DNA of 64,000 nucleotides, from NCBI GenBank assembly GCA_050287965.1, contig JBNKCX010000012.1, positions 14,390 through 78,389 of the forward strand. Reading direction: 5' to 3'. Both the position numbers and the translations under genes were made by a program. A model generated the notes under the pieces. It did no database searches and was not told where the DNA came from. It worked only from the letters and a program-made list of their open reading frames with translations. The DNA comes from CBFDBF01 sp050287965. GTDB taxonomy: Bacteria; Pseudomonadota; Gammaproteobacteria; Chromatiales; Chromatiaceae. The first letter of the stretch is position 1. The number at the start of each line of letters is the position of its first letter. This document shows positions 1 to 8,336 of the stretch, piece after piece.

Positions 1-1224
1 GTCGCCGGGTTTGACTATATCCTTTGCGGATTTCGGCTCGGCACCGCGGTAGTTTTCATTGAGATAAGGCTGGGCCCACTTCAAGCCCTCCCACGTCAGG
101 GTAAGGCGCTCATCCGGTCCTAGATAGACCTCGGCGGTCTGTTCCTCGACGGCAACAACCAGCCCCGGGCGCAGATCACCGACCCTGGGGATGTTTCCGA
201 GAAGGGTATTCCAGCTTTCCGCATCGGCAAGTGCGGCGAGATCCACATGCTGTTCCGCGCCCCGATAGCCATGGCGCTGGTCATATTCCTGCAATGCCAG
301 GCGCACGGCTCTGTTCGCGGTGGTCTGAAGCTTGCCGTCGATGGTGGTATACACGTTGTACCCTTCGGTGTAGGCTTCTTCGCCGAAGCGTTCGACCATC
401 TCCGCCCGCACCATCTCCGCCACATAGGGGGCTTCCACTTCCGCTTTAGAGCTATGCAGTTGCGCCGTCACCGGCACGGACACGGCATGGGTATACTGCT
501 CCTCGGTGATGAAATCGAGTTTCTTCATGCGCCCGAGCACATAGTTCCGGCGCTCCAGCGCCCGTTCCGGGTCGGTGATCGGATTGTCCCTGGAAGGGGC
601 CTTGGGGAGCCCCGCTATCATGGCGATCTGCGGCAGATCGAGCTGGTCGATGCTCTTGCCGTAATAGACCTCTGCGGCGGCGCCGACACCATAGGCGCGA
701 TGCCCGAGATAGATCTTGTTGAGATAGAGCTCCATGATCTCCTGTTTGCTCAGTTCTCTTTCAATCTGCAAAGCCAGGAGAATTTCGCTGATCTTCCGGG
801 TAAAGGTTTTTTCCGGTGTCAGGTAGATATTACGGGCCACCTGCATGGTTATGGTGCTGCCGCCCTGACGGCGCTCCCCGGTCATGACCAGCTGGAACCC
901 TGCTCGCAGGATCCCCTGATAATCGACGCCCGGATGGTCGAAAAAGCGGTCATCCTCCGCCGCCAGAAAGGCCTGAACCATCTGCTCCGGTACCTCGGAG
1001 TAGCTGACGGGAGAGCGCCGCTTTTCGCCGAATTCCGCTATCAACCCCCCTTCGCGGGAATAGACCCGGAGCGGGACCTGCAGCTTCATTTCCCGCAGGT
1101 TTTCAGTGGAAGGAAGATCGGGTCCCAGGATCAGATAGGCGAAAAAAAGACCGGTAATGCCCGCCGTCACCCCAAACATTGCGAGGTACAGGGAATATTT
1201 AAGAAACCTTTTTAACCACTTCAT
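1..1224 (-). CDS. mrcA: Penicillin-binding protein 1A, N-terminal part (runs off the left edge)
   Basis: Bifunctional peptidoglycan synthase of the inner membrane; about 408 N-terminal residues are visible. The protein starts MKWLKRFLKYSLY, has one membrane anchor at about residues 11-33, and then the GT51 glycosyltransferase domain with its catalytic-region motif EDDRFFDHPGVD (Glu near residue 90) and GGSTITMQ (about 121-128). The transpeptidase SxxK motif would lie beyond the window edge and cannot be checked. It diverges from pilM, the same arrangement as ponA-pilMNOPQ in Pseudomonas and relatives, which supports PBP1A over PBP1B. The ATG at 1224 is chosen because the hydrophobic anchor follows it directly. 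The visible part shows no frameshift. Confidence 0.93.
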   Translation of the reverse strand, partial: MKWLKRFLKYSLYLAMFGVTAGITGLFFAYLILGPDLPSTENLREMKLQVPLRVYSREGGLIAEFGEKRRSPVSYSEVPEQMVQAFLAAEDDRFFDHPGVDYQGILRAGFQLVMTGERRQGGSTITMQVARNIYLTPEKTFTRKISEILLALQIERELSKQEIMELYLNKIYLGHRAYGVGAAAEVYYGKSIDQLDLPQIAMIAGLPKAPSRDNPITDPERALERRNYVLGRMKKLDFITEEQYTHAVSVPVTAQLHSSKAEVEAPYVAEMVRAEMVERFGEEAYTEGYNVYTTIDGKLQTTANRAVRLALQEYDQRHGYRGAEQHVDLAALADAESWNTLLGNIPRVGDLRPGLVVAVEEQTAEVYLGPDERLTLTWEGLKWAQPYLNENYRGAEPKSAKDIVKPGD

Positions 1225-1437
1225 GCGCTAGATCACGGATTTAATTAGGACGAATAACCAAATTTGATTCTCGGATACTATACGCGAACATATTAACAGA
1301 ATTTATAAATTTCTGGATTTTGTTGAACAAAGTACTTCACAAGAAATTCATTTACTGCTATATAGTTAAGCTACCTTATTAAAGAACTACATTTAACTTT
1401 TAGTGTAACGCCGTAATAATAGGAGAAGGACACCCCG
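1225..1437. promoter_or_regulatory. Divergent mrcA/pilM intergenic promoter region
   Basis: This 213-bp AT-rich segment separates the divergent mrcA and pilM genes, so it must hold promoters for both. For pilM, TTCACA at 1336-1341 and TATATA at 1359-1364, separated by 17 bp, form a plausible sigma-70 promoter. A purine-rich ribosome site (AGGAGAAGGA) lies just before the pilM ATG. No convincing operator was seen. Confidence 0.35.
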
Positions 1438-2514
1438 ATGTTACCCTTCTTTGGTTCTCAGAAGCAGGCGATGCTGGGCCTGGATATCAGCTCGACCGCT
1501 GTCAAGCTATTGGAGCTTAGCCGTTCAGGCGGCAAAGCGGGAGCCCGTTATCGGGTAGAGAGTTACGCGGTGGAGCCGTTACAGGCCAACGCGGTAGTGG
1601 AAAAAAACATCGCCGATGTGGATTCCGTCGGCGAGGCTATCCGTAGCGTAGTGCGCAGATCAGGTAGTCGTGCCAAGCAGGCCGCGGTTGCGGTTTCCGG
1701 ATCGGCCGTGATTACCAAGATCATCGGAATGCCTGCTTCTCTTTCCGATCAGGAAATGGAAACCCAGATCCAGCTGGAGGCTGATCAGTACATCCCCTAC
1801 CCCCTTGAAGAGGTGAATATCGACTTCGAGATACTGGGTCCCTCGGAAAAAAATCCGGAGATGGTGGATGTGTTGTTGGCGGCTTCCCGCAGTGAGAATG
1901 TTGAAAACCGCGTCGCTGCCCTGGAGATCGCCGGACTGACGGCGGCGGTGGTGGACGTAGAGGCCTATGCCATGGAGGGGGCCTTCTCGTTGATCATAAA
2001 TCAGTTGCCCGATTTGGGTGTTGATCAGACTATCGCCATTGCGGACATCGGGGCGACCAATACCACGCTGAACGTTTTGCACAACAACAAGATTATTTAT
2101 ACCCGGGAACAGAACTTTGGCGGTAAACAGCTGACGGAAGAGATTCAGAGACGCTACGGACTTTCCCAGGAAGAAGCGGGAATGGCCAAGCGCCAGGGAG
2201 GGTTGCCGGACAACTACGTTCCGGAAGTGCTGGAGCCTTTTAAGGAGGCATTGGCGCAGCAGGTCAGCCGTTCGCTGCAGTTCTTTTTTTCCTCCAGCGC
2301 CCACAACAGCGTGGATCATATCGTTCTGGCAGGTGGCTGTGCTTCTATTCCGGCGGTGGATGAATTGGTGGAGGAGAAGATTGGAACGCCGACAATTATT
2401 GCCAATCCTTTCACCAATATGTCGGTTTCATCGAGTGTAAAGCCACAGAGCTTAAGCAACGACGCCCCTTCGTTGATGATCGCGTGTGGGTTGGCACTAA
2501 GGAGTTTCGACTGA
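1438..2514 (+). CDS. pilM: Type IV pilus assembly ATPase-like protein PilM
   Basis: Cytoplasmic actin-like (FtsA fold) protein of the type IV pilus alignment complex; in characterised systems it binds the short cytoplasmic tail of PilN. The 358-aa length is typical. The N-terminal nucleotide-binding signature (GLDISSTAVKLLEL, about residues 14-27) and the later phosphate-binding segment (ADIGATNTTLNVL, about 203-215) are present, and a C-terminal VLAGGCASIP motif fits the actin-like fold. It is the first gene of pilMNOPQ, with pilN starting one base after its stop codon. The ATG has a strong upstream ribosome site (AGGAGAAGGA). Confidence 0.96.
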   Translation: MLPFFGSQKQAMLGLDISSTAVKLLELSRSGGKAGARYRVESYAVEPLQANAVVEKNIADVDSVGEAIRSVVRRSGSRAKQAAVAVSGSAVITKIIGMPASLSDQEMETQIQLEADQYIPYPLEEVNIDFEILGPSEKNPEMVDVLLAASRSENVENRVAALEIAGLTAAVVDVEAYAMEGAFSLIINQLPDLGVDQTIAIADIGATNTTLNVLHNNKIIYTREQNFGGKQLTEEIQRRYGLSQEEAGMAKRQGGLPDNYVPEVLEPFKEALAQQVSRSLQFFFSSSAHNSVDHIVLAGGCASIPAVDELVEEKIGTPTIIANPFTNMSVSSSVKPQSLSNDAPSLMIACGLALRSFD

Positions 2515-2515
2515 A

Positions 2516-3088
2516 ATGGCACATATCAACCTATTACCCTGGCGAGAGAATTTACGTAAGCAGCGTCAGCGCGAATTTGGTTTGACAACCGTGGGTGCCC
2601 TGGTTGTAACCCTTTTGTTGGGGGGCTTCGTGCATTTTCAGGTCGAGAGGATGATTGACCATCAGAACGCCCGCAATAGTTTTCTCAAGAGTAAGATTGC
2701 CGAGGTGGATCGCAAGATCGCCGAAATTAAGGAGCTGGAAAAAACCAAAGCAAGATTGCTTGCCCGTATGAACGTTATTCAACAGCTGCAGGGGAGTCGT
2801 CCGGAAGTCGTTCATCTGTTTGACGAGTTGGTGAATACGACCCCGGACGGAACGTTCCTTACCCAGGTTCAGCAGGCAGGCCGAGGCGTCACGCTTAACG
2901 GCAGAGCTCAGTCCAACGCCCGAGTTTCCGCGTATATGCGCAACGTGGAAAAATCGGATTGGATTGGTTCTCCAGTTCTGCAGGTGATTGAAAACAAGGA
3001 TCAAACTGGAACCGGGTTCAGCCATTTCACCTTGTCTGTAAGTCAGATAAGCAAGAAAGCTGAATCGCCCAAGGGAGAAGCACAGTGA
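2516..3088 (+). CDS. pilN: Type IV pilus assembly protein PilN
   Basis: Bitopic inner-membrane protein of the pilus alignment subcomplex. The N-terminus MAHINLLPWRE carries the conserved INLLPWR motif that in studied systems docks into PilM. One membrane segment (about residues 24-42) is followed by a periplasmic coiled coil (about 45-85) and a ferredoxin-like C-terminal domain. The 190-aa length is usual. It follows pilM with a one-base gap, and its stop codon overlaps the pilO start, so expression is probably coupled. Confidence 0.95.
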   Translation: MAHINLLPWRENLRKQRQREFGLTTVGALVVTLLLGGFVHFQVERMIDHQNARNSFLKSKIAEVDRKIAEIKELEKTKARLLARMNVIQQLQGSRPEVVHLFDELVNTTPDGTFLTQVQQAGRGVTLNGRAQSNARVSAYMRNVEKSDWIGSPVLQVIENKDQTGTGFSHFTLSVSQISKKAESPKGEAQ

Positions 3089-3702
3089 ACTTGGACGATC
3101 TTAACAATCTGGATTTCTCTAACATCGGTATATGGCCGACACCTATCAAGGTGGTTCTGGTCCTGGTTCTCTGCATTTTGCTGGGAGTAGGCTGGTATTA
3201 CTACGATACCGAGGACCAGTTGGTTCGCCTGGAAAAGGTGAAAAAAGAAGAAATCACGCTACGCAAAGACTTCGAGCAGAAGCAGGCCAAGGCGGTTAAC
3301 CTCGAGGCTTATAAGAAACAGCTGGAAGATATGCGGCAGTCGTTCGGCGCAATGCTGCGTCAGTTGCCGAACAAGACCGAAGTGGCGGATCTTCTGGTGG
3401 ATGTTTCGCAGACCGGCCTGGCGGCCGGCCTGGAATTCGAGCTGTTCGATCCCACCGGCGAGGTCCGGAAAGAGTTTTACGCGGAGCTGCCTATCATATT
3501 GAAGGTCAATGGCGATTATCATGAATTTGGCGAATTTATAAGTGGCCTGGCGGCGCTTCCGCGTATCGTAACCATCCATGAGATCAAGATTTATCCTAGG
3601 AGTATAAAGAAAGGCGAATCCGTTGCGGCGGGCGGAGGCAGCTTAAGCCTTGAAGCGGTTGCCAAGACGTACCGTTATCTGGATGAGGAGACTGAGAAAT
3701 GA
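3085..3702 (+). CDS. pilO: Type IV pilus assembly protein PilO
   Basis: Inner-membrane partner of PilN; family members form PilN/PilO heterodimers that link the cytoplasmic motor to the secretin through PilP. The 205-aa product has a short cytoplasmic N-terminus, one membrane segment (about residues 22-40, VVLVLVLCILLGVGWYY), a charged coiled coil (about 48-90) and a periplasmic ferredoxin-like domain. Translation starts at GTG 3085, overlapping the pilN stop (GTGA), and ends in an ATGA overlap with pilP. Both overlaps indicate coupled translation. Confidence 0.95.
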   Translation: MNLDDLNNLDFSNIGIWPTPIKVVLVLVLCILLGVGWYYYDTEDQLVRLEKVKKEEITLRKDFEQKQAKAVNLEAYKKQLEDMRQSFGAMLRQLPNKTEVADLLVDVSQTGLAAGLEFELFDPTGEVRKEFYAELPIILKVNGDYHEFGEFISGLAALPRIVTIHEIKIYPRSIKKGESVAAGGGSLSLEAVAKTYRYLDEETEK

Positions 3703-4235
3703 GGAACTCCGCCACGATATCGGTGAAATTGTTATTGAGTGCCGTTGCCGGGTTGCTTTTGTCCGCATGCTCGGGGAGCGGTATGAGTGATCTGGAACAG
3801 TTTGTGGCCGAAGTGGAAGCTCGCAAACCGGGACGAATAGAACCGCTTCCGGAGATCAGGCCGGTCGAAACCTTTGCCTATGTGGCTGGTGACAGGCGCA
3901 ATCCTTTTCAGCCGGAAGAACCCAGGGACGAGCAGCAGCAGCAAGTTGCGGGTGACGGCATATCTCCGGATTTCAATCGTCGCAAAGAGGAGTTGGAGGC
4001 ATTTCCTCTCGATTCCATTCGTATGGTCGGCACATTGCAGCAGAATGAAACGACATGGGGTCTGGTAAAGACCAGAGAAGGGATTATCTATCGCGTGAAA
4101 GCGGGTAATTACATGGGACAGAACCATGGCCAGATTACCCAGATCACAGAAGATAAGATTGATCTAACGGAAATCATACCTAACCACAGTGGCGGTTATC
4201 AGGAAAGGCAAGCCTCCGTGGCGCTGAGTGAATAA
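3699..4235 (+). CDS. pilP: Type IV pilus lipoprotein PilP
   Basis: Periplasmic lipoprotein that joins PilNO to the PilQ secretin. The 178-aa product begins with a lipoprotein signal peptide ending in the lipobox LSAC (about residues 21-24), followed by a disordered linker rich in Glu, Gln and Pro. The C-terminal beta domain (about 105-170) contains LDSIRMVGTL, typical of PilP. The start ATG overlaps the pilO stop codon (ATGA). Confidence 0.94.
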   Translation: MRNSATISVKLLLSAVAGLLLSACSGSGMSDLEQFVAEVEARKPGRIEPLPEIRPVETFAYVAGDRRNPFQPEEPRDEQQQQVAGDGISPDFNRRKEELEAFPLDSIRMVGTLQQNETTWGLVKTREGIIYRVKAGNYMGQNHGQITQITEDKIDLTEIIPNHSGGYQERQASVALSE

Positions 4236-4251
4236 AGCAGGGGAATTAGAG

Positions 4252-6450
4252 ATGAACAAGCCAATCTACGCTAGAAAATGGAACCGGTTTGGGCTGTTTA
4301 CGGCAACGGGTTCGACTGTATCCAGGCTGACGTCCAGTCTCCTGTGCCTGTTTCTGCTGGCAGGGGCTTCCGCATTACATGCGGAGACCGACAATACCCT
4401 GCAGGACATAAGCTTCTCGGCGTTGCCCGGAAACGCCGTGCAGATTACCGTAACGGCTGAGAAACCATTTGCCGAGCCTTCCAGCTTCTCCACTGATAAC
4501 CCGTCGCGCATCGCCGTTGATTTTCAGAGTACGAAGAGCGGAAGCGTGAATAAAAGCCAGGCGGTCGGCATCGGGATGGTGCGTAGCATCAACACCATCG
4601 AAGCCGGCGAAAGAACCCGGATGGTGATCAATCTGGCTGACAGCGTCGCCTATGATATGCGGGTCGATGGGAATCGGGTCATCATCAACGTGGATGCCGG
4701 AGCGGCACAGATCGCGGAAACTTCCTCTGCGCCCGCGATACAGGAAAAGACCCCGTCCGCCGAAGTCGCGGCAAGCGCCAAGGAACGCGCTATTGAAAAC
4801 GTCGATTTCAGACGCGGCGATACGGGAGAAGGCAGGATTCTTATCACCCTTTCCGATCCTTCGACGGTAGTGGATATGCGCGAAGAGGGTGGCCGCATCG
4901 TACTCGATTTTGTCGATACGGCGTTGCCTGAACGTTTAATGAGAAAGTTTGATGTAACCGATTTCGCTACGCCGGTAAAAGTGTTTGAAGTTTCTTCACA
5001 GGCTGACAATGTCCATGTGGAGATCACGACCATGGGCGAGTATGAGCATCTTGCCTATCAGGCGAACAACCTGTTTGCGGTGGAGCTGCGGCCCCTGAGT
5101 CTGGCGGAGAAAGAGGAGATTCAGAAGAAGAAACAGCTCTATACCGGGGAACGGTTGTCACTTAATTTTCAGGAGATCGAAGTGCGGGCCGTACTGCAGT
5201 TGCTGGCCGATTTCACCGATCTCAATATGGTAACCAGTGATACCGTTACCGGCTCCATCACCCTGCGGTTGCAGAACGTACCTTGGGATCAGGCCCTGGA
5301 TATCATTCTCAAGACCAAAGGGCTCGACATGCGCAAGACCGGGAATGTGATCATGGTGGCTCCGACGGAAGAGATCGCGGCGCGGGAGAAACTGGAGCTG
5401 GAGTCCAAACAGCAGATCGAAGAGCTTGCACCACTGCATTCGGAATATATCCAGATAAATTATGCCAAGGCTGCAGAGATCGCCAACCTCCTGAAGTCGA
5501 AAGAGAATCAGCTGCTGACGCCGGATCGTGGAAATGTCACGGTGGATGAGCGCACCAATACCCTGCTGGTTCGGGATACCGTCGCCAAACTGGATGATAT
5601 CCACCGTCTGGTTAAGAAGCTCGATATCCCGGTTCGTCAGGTGCTGATCGAGTCCAGGGTGGTGAGTGCTGATGATACCTTCGCCAAGGATATCGGCGTC
5701 AGGTTCGGGTTTAACCGTTCCAATGAGGTTAACAACAATACGGAAGTGCTTGTAGCCGGCGGTATTCAGGGGCATCTGGACAACAGTGGTAACCTTGATA
5801 CCGGTACCTTTATGGGGGCAGGCACTCATGCGGGTATAGTCGGCGATAATGACGCGGAGAATCTGCTGGTCAATCTTCCGGCCACCGACCCCAGCGGTGC
5901 CGTGAACCTGTTGATCGGCAAGATCGGTTCCTATCTGCTGCAGCTGGAGCTTTCCGCCATGCAGCAGGAAGGCAGGGGCGAAGTCGTTTCCAGCCCACGC
6001 GTAATCACCGCCGACCGGCAGAAGGCGATTATCAAACAGGGTGATGAGATCCCGTACCAGGAAGAAACCTCCAGCGGCGCGACCAATATCGCGTTTAAGG
6101 AAGCGGTGCTGAAACTGGAGGTGACCCCGCAGATTACGCCGGATGACCGCATTATTATGGATCTGTTGATCAACAATGACGAGGCCGATTTTGACCGGTC
6201 CGTCGACGGGGTGCCGCCGCTGGTAACCCGCGAGATCGAGACGTCGGTGTTGGTGGATAACGGGGAAACCGTGGTTCTGGGCGGGGTCTTTACCCGGGAA
6301 CGCACCACCAATGTGGAGCGGGTCCCCTTCTTCGGAGACCTTCCCTATGTCGGCGCCCTTTTCAAAAACACCACGGAGACGGATAATAACCGCGAGCTGC
6401 TGATCTTTGTTACCCCGAAGATTCTCAAGGAGACCCTCGGAGCGCGTTGA
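4252..6450 (+). CDS. pilQ: Type IV pilus secretin PilQ
   Basis: Outer-membrane secretin through which the pilus fibre exits. Visible domains in order are a signal peptide, two AMIN domains (about residues 40-115 and 175-250, peptidoglycan-binding in the family), a secretin/TonB N domain around 290-370, N1-type domains, and the C-terminal secretin barrel containing VPFFGDLPYVGALF near the end. The predicted length is 732 aa. A GTG eight codons upstream (4228) is in frame, but ATG 4252 is preferred because a GGGGA ribosome site precedes it and MNKPIYARKWNRF gives a normal signal peptide. It is the last pil gene and is followed by a hairpin at 6481. Confidence 0.95.
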   Translation: MNKPIYARKWNRFGLFTATGSTVSRLTSSLLCLFLLAGASALHAETDNTLQDISFSALPGNAVQITVTAEKPFAEPSSFSTDNPSRIAVDFQSTKSGSVNKSQAVGIGMVRSINTIEAGERTRMVINLADSVAYDMRVDGNRVIINVDAGAAQIAETSSAPAIQEKTPSAEVAASAKERAIENVDFRRGDTGEGRILITLSDPSTVVDMREEGGRIVLDFVDTALPERLMRKFDVTDFATPVKVFEVSSQADNVHVEITTMGEYEHLAYQANNLFAVELRPLSLAEKEEIQKKKQLYTGERLSLNFQEIEVRAVLQLLADFTDLNMVTSDTVTGSITLRLQNVPWDQALDIILKTKGLDMRKTGNVIMVAPTEEIAAREKLELESKQQIEELAPLHSEYIQINYAKAAEIANLLKSKENQLLTPDRGNVTVDERTNTLLVRDTVAKLDDIHRLVKKLDIPVRQVLIESRVVSADDTFAKDIGVRFGFNRSNEVNNNTEVLVAGGIQGHLDNSGNLDTGTFMGAGTHAGIVGDNDAENLLVNLPATDPSGAVNLLIGKIGSYLLQLELSAMQQEGRGEVVSSPRVITADRQKAIIKQGDEIPYQEETSSGATNIAFKEAVLKLEVTPQITPDDRIIMDLLINNDEADFDRSVDGVPPLVTREIETSVLVDNGETVVLGGVFTRERTTNVERVPFFGDLPYVGALFKNTTETDNNRELLIFVTPKILKETLGAR

Positions 6451-6480
6451 CAGCAATCGCCGCATTCGACTGGAAATTGG

Positions 6481-6511
6481 AAGGGGCGCGCCGGATGGGT
6501 GTGCCCCTTTC
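6481..6511 (+). terminator. Possible terminator after pilQ
   Basis: AAGGGGC (6481-6487) and GCCCCTT (6503-6509) can pair and are followed by TTCTTTG. The loop is long (15 nt) and the T tract short, so termination may be partial, with read-through into aroK. Confidence 0.45.
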
Positions 6512-6595
6512 TTTGTTGGTGGGATCGTAAAATTAGGCGCTGATAGTTTGCCGGGCCTTGCGCCGGCAATGTCGATCTGGCATATCTAACTTGTA

Positions 6596-7114
6596 ATGAT
6601 GTATTCAAAAAACATCTTTCTTATCGGTCCTATGGGGGCCGGGAAAAGCACCATCGGGCGCCGCCTGGCGGAGATGTTGGATATGGAGTTTGACGATACC
6701 GATCATGAGGTCCGACGCCGCACCGGTGTGGATATCCCAACGGTATTCGACTTTGAGGGGGAAGAGGGATTCAGGCGGCGTGAAAAGGCGGTTGTGGACG
6801 AGCTGACACAGCGCGACGGACTGGTGCTTGCCACCGGTGGAGGGGTTGTGCTTGATCCGGAGAACAGAAGTATTCTCTCTTCCAGGGGGTTTGTTGTTTA
6901 TCTCTACTGTACCCCGGACCAGCAGTACAGCAGGACGGAAAAGGACCGCAGCAGGCCGTTATTGCAGACCGAAAATCCCCTGCAGCGGTTGCAGGAACTT
7001 ATGGCGCAGCGAGACCCGCTGTATCGTCAGACCGCGGACATCGTGGTTTCGACTGAGAAACGTAATGCCGTGAGTGTGGCGCGCGAGATCGCCAGGAAAG
7101 TCCGTCCCGACTAA
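6596..7114 (+). CDS. aroK: Shikimate kinase
   Basis: Phosphorylates shikimate at the 3-hydroxyl using ATP in the pathway to chorismate. The 172-aa protein has the P-loop GPMGAGKST near residues 11-19, the DDTD motif (about 37-40) that binds Mg and shikimate, GFRRRE (about 61-66) with the substrate-binding Arg, and the TGGG Walker B region (about 80-83). The lid sequence KDRSRPLL is present. Two ATG codons are adjacent at 6596 and 6599; either could be used. The pilQ-aroK-aroB-damX order is conserved in gammaproteobacteria. Confidence 0.95.
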   Translation: MMYSKNIFLIGPMGAGKSTIGRRLAEMLDMEFDDTDHEVRRRTGVDIPTVFDFEGEEGFRRREKAVVDELTQRDGLVLATGGGVVLDPENRSILSSRGFVVYLYCTPDQQYSRTEKDRSRPLLQTENPLQRLQELMAQRDPLYRQTADIVVSTEKRNAVSVAREIARKVRPD

Positions 7115-7171
7115 GGAACCTCTGGTTAAGTTACTGATGAGCCGAGTTTGTGACCAGATCGGAGGTTCCTT
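7113..7171. repeat. Dispersed palindromic element, copy A (complete arms)
   Basis: The perfect 10-bp arms AAGGAACCTC (7113-7122) and GAGGTTCCTT (7162-7171) flank a 39-bp core containing TTAAGTTACTGATGAGCCGA. Related sequences occur at 21535, 38186 and 46608. The left arm begins inside the aroK stop codon. Size and inverted ends resemble a miniature non-autonomous transposable element or a REP-like unit; no encoding transposase is in the window. Confidence 0.7.
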
Positions 7172-7250
7172 AACTTGGCGGTTGAACCATAGTCTGGAAG
7201 AATTGTCATCGCTTTAAACAGTTATGACCGGCAGCCCGGCCGATAAACCG

Positions 7251-8336
7251 ATGGAATTAATACACGAAACACTGCAGGTTGATCTCGGGGAGCGCTCCTA
7301 CCCTATATATATAGGCGCCGGGCTGCTCGCTGATGCGGAGTGCTATCGCCGCCATATCCCTGGTCGGCAGGTGATGGTGGTCAGCAATGAGACCGTCGCA
7401 CCTCTTTATCTGGAAAAGCTCCGGGGAGCCCTCGCGGGCTTTGACACCAGGACGGTGATTCTTCCGGATGGCGAGCGGTACAAGACGCTGGAGATCTGGC
7501 AGAGGATTTTCGACGAACTCCTGAGTAACCGGTTTAGCCGGCAGTGCACGGTCCTTGCCCTTGGGGGCGGCGTGGTCGGGGACATGGCGGGTTTCGCCGC
7601 GGCCTGCTATCAGCGTGGCGTTCACTTCATCCAGGTTCCCACCACGCTACTGGCTCAGGTGGACTCTTCTGTGGGAGGCAAAACCGGCGTCAATCACCGC
7701 CTGGGCAAAAACATGATCGGTGCATTTTATCAGCCACGCTGTGTTATCGCCGATACCGATACCCTGAATACCCTGGATGCTAGACAGCTTTCCGCGGGGA
7801 TCGCGGAGATCATCAAGTACAGTCTGATCAATGACTCTGATTTCTTTGATTGGCTGGAGGCGAACATGGAGCGGCTTACGGCGCGGGATCCCACCATACT
7901 CGCCTATGCGGTCAAACGGTCCTGCCAGGATAAGGCCGCGATTGTGGCCGCGGATGAACTGGAAGCCGGGCAGCGTGCACTACTCAACCTGGGACATACG
8001 TTCGGGCATGCCATCGAAACCGGCGTCGGTTATGGCGAGTGGCTGCATGGTGAGGCGGTGGGTGCGGGTATCTGCATGGCGGCGAAATTCTCCTCCAGGT
8101 TAGGCTGGTTGACACCTGAAGAGGAAGGGCGCATTGTCAATCTCATTGGCCGGGCCGCTCTTCCGGTTGTTCCCCCTGACTCGCTGAACGCGGACCGGTT
8201 TATTGAGCTGATGTCGGTGGATAAGAAGGTTGTGGACGGGAGATTGCGCTTGGTGCTGCTTAAGGGGATCGGGCGGTCTCTGATTACCGATGATTTCGAT
8301 ATGAACACGTTGCGCACTACTTTGGATGGATACTGA
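7251..8336 (+). CDS. aroB: 3-dehydroquinate synthase
   Basis: Converts DAHP to 3-dehydroquinate using NAD and a metal ion, the second step of the shikimate pathway. The sequence shows the NAD-binding GGGVVGDMAGF, the PTTLLAQVDSSVGGKTGVNH active-site segment, and the metal-binding LNLGHTFGHAIE near residue 240. From ATG 7251 (MELIHETLQVDLGERSYPI) the product is 361 aa, matching the family and its usual N-terminus; an in-frame ATG at 7224 would add nine residues. Neither start has a clear ribosome site. The 3' end overlaps the next gene by 11 bases. Confidence 0.94.
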   Translation: MELIHETLQVDLGERSYPIYIGAGLLADAECYRRHIPGRQVMVVSNETVAPLYLEKLRGALAGFDTRTVILPDGERYKTLEIWQRIFDELLSNRFSRQCTVLALGGGVVGDMAGFAAACYQRGVHFIQVPTTLLAQVDSSVGGKTGVNHRLGKNMIGAFYQPRCVIADTDTLNTLDARQLSAGIAEIIKYSLINDSDFFDWLEANMERLTARDPTILAYAVKRSCQDKAAIVAADELEAGQRALLNLGHTFGHAIETGVGYGEWLHGEAVGAGICMAAKFSSRLGWLTPEEEGRIVNLIGRAALPVVPPDSLNADRFIELMSVDKKVVDGRLRLVLLKGIGRSLITDDFDMNTLRTTLDGY

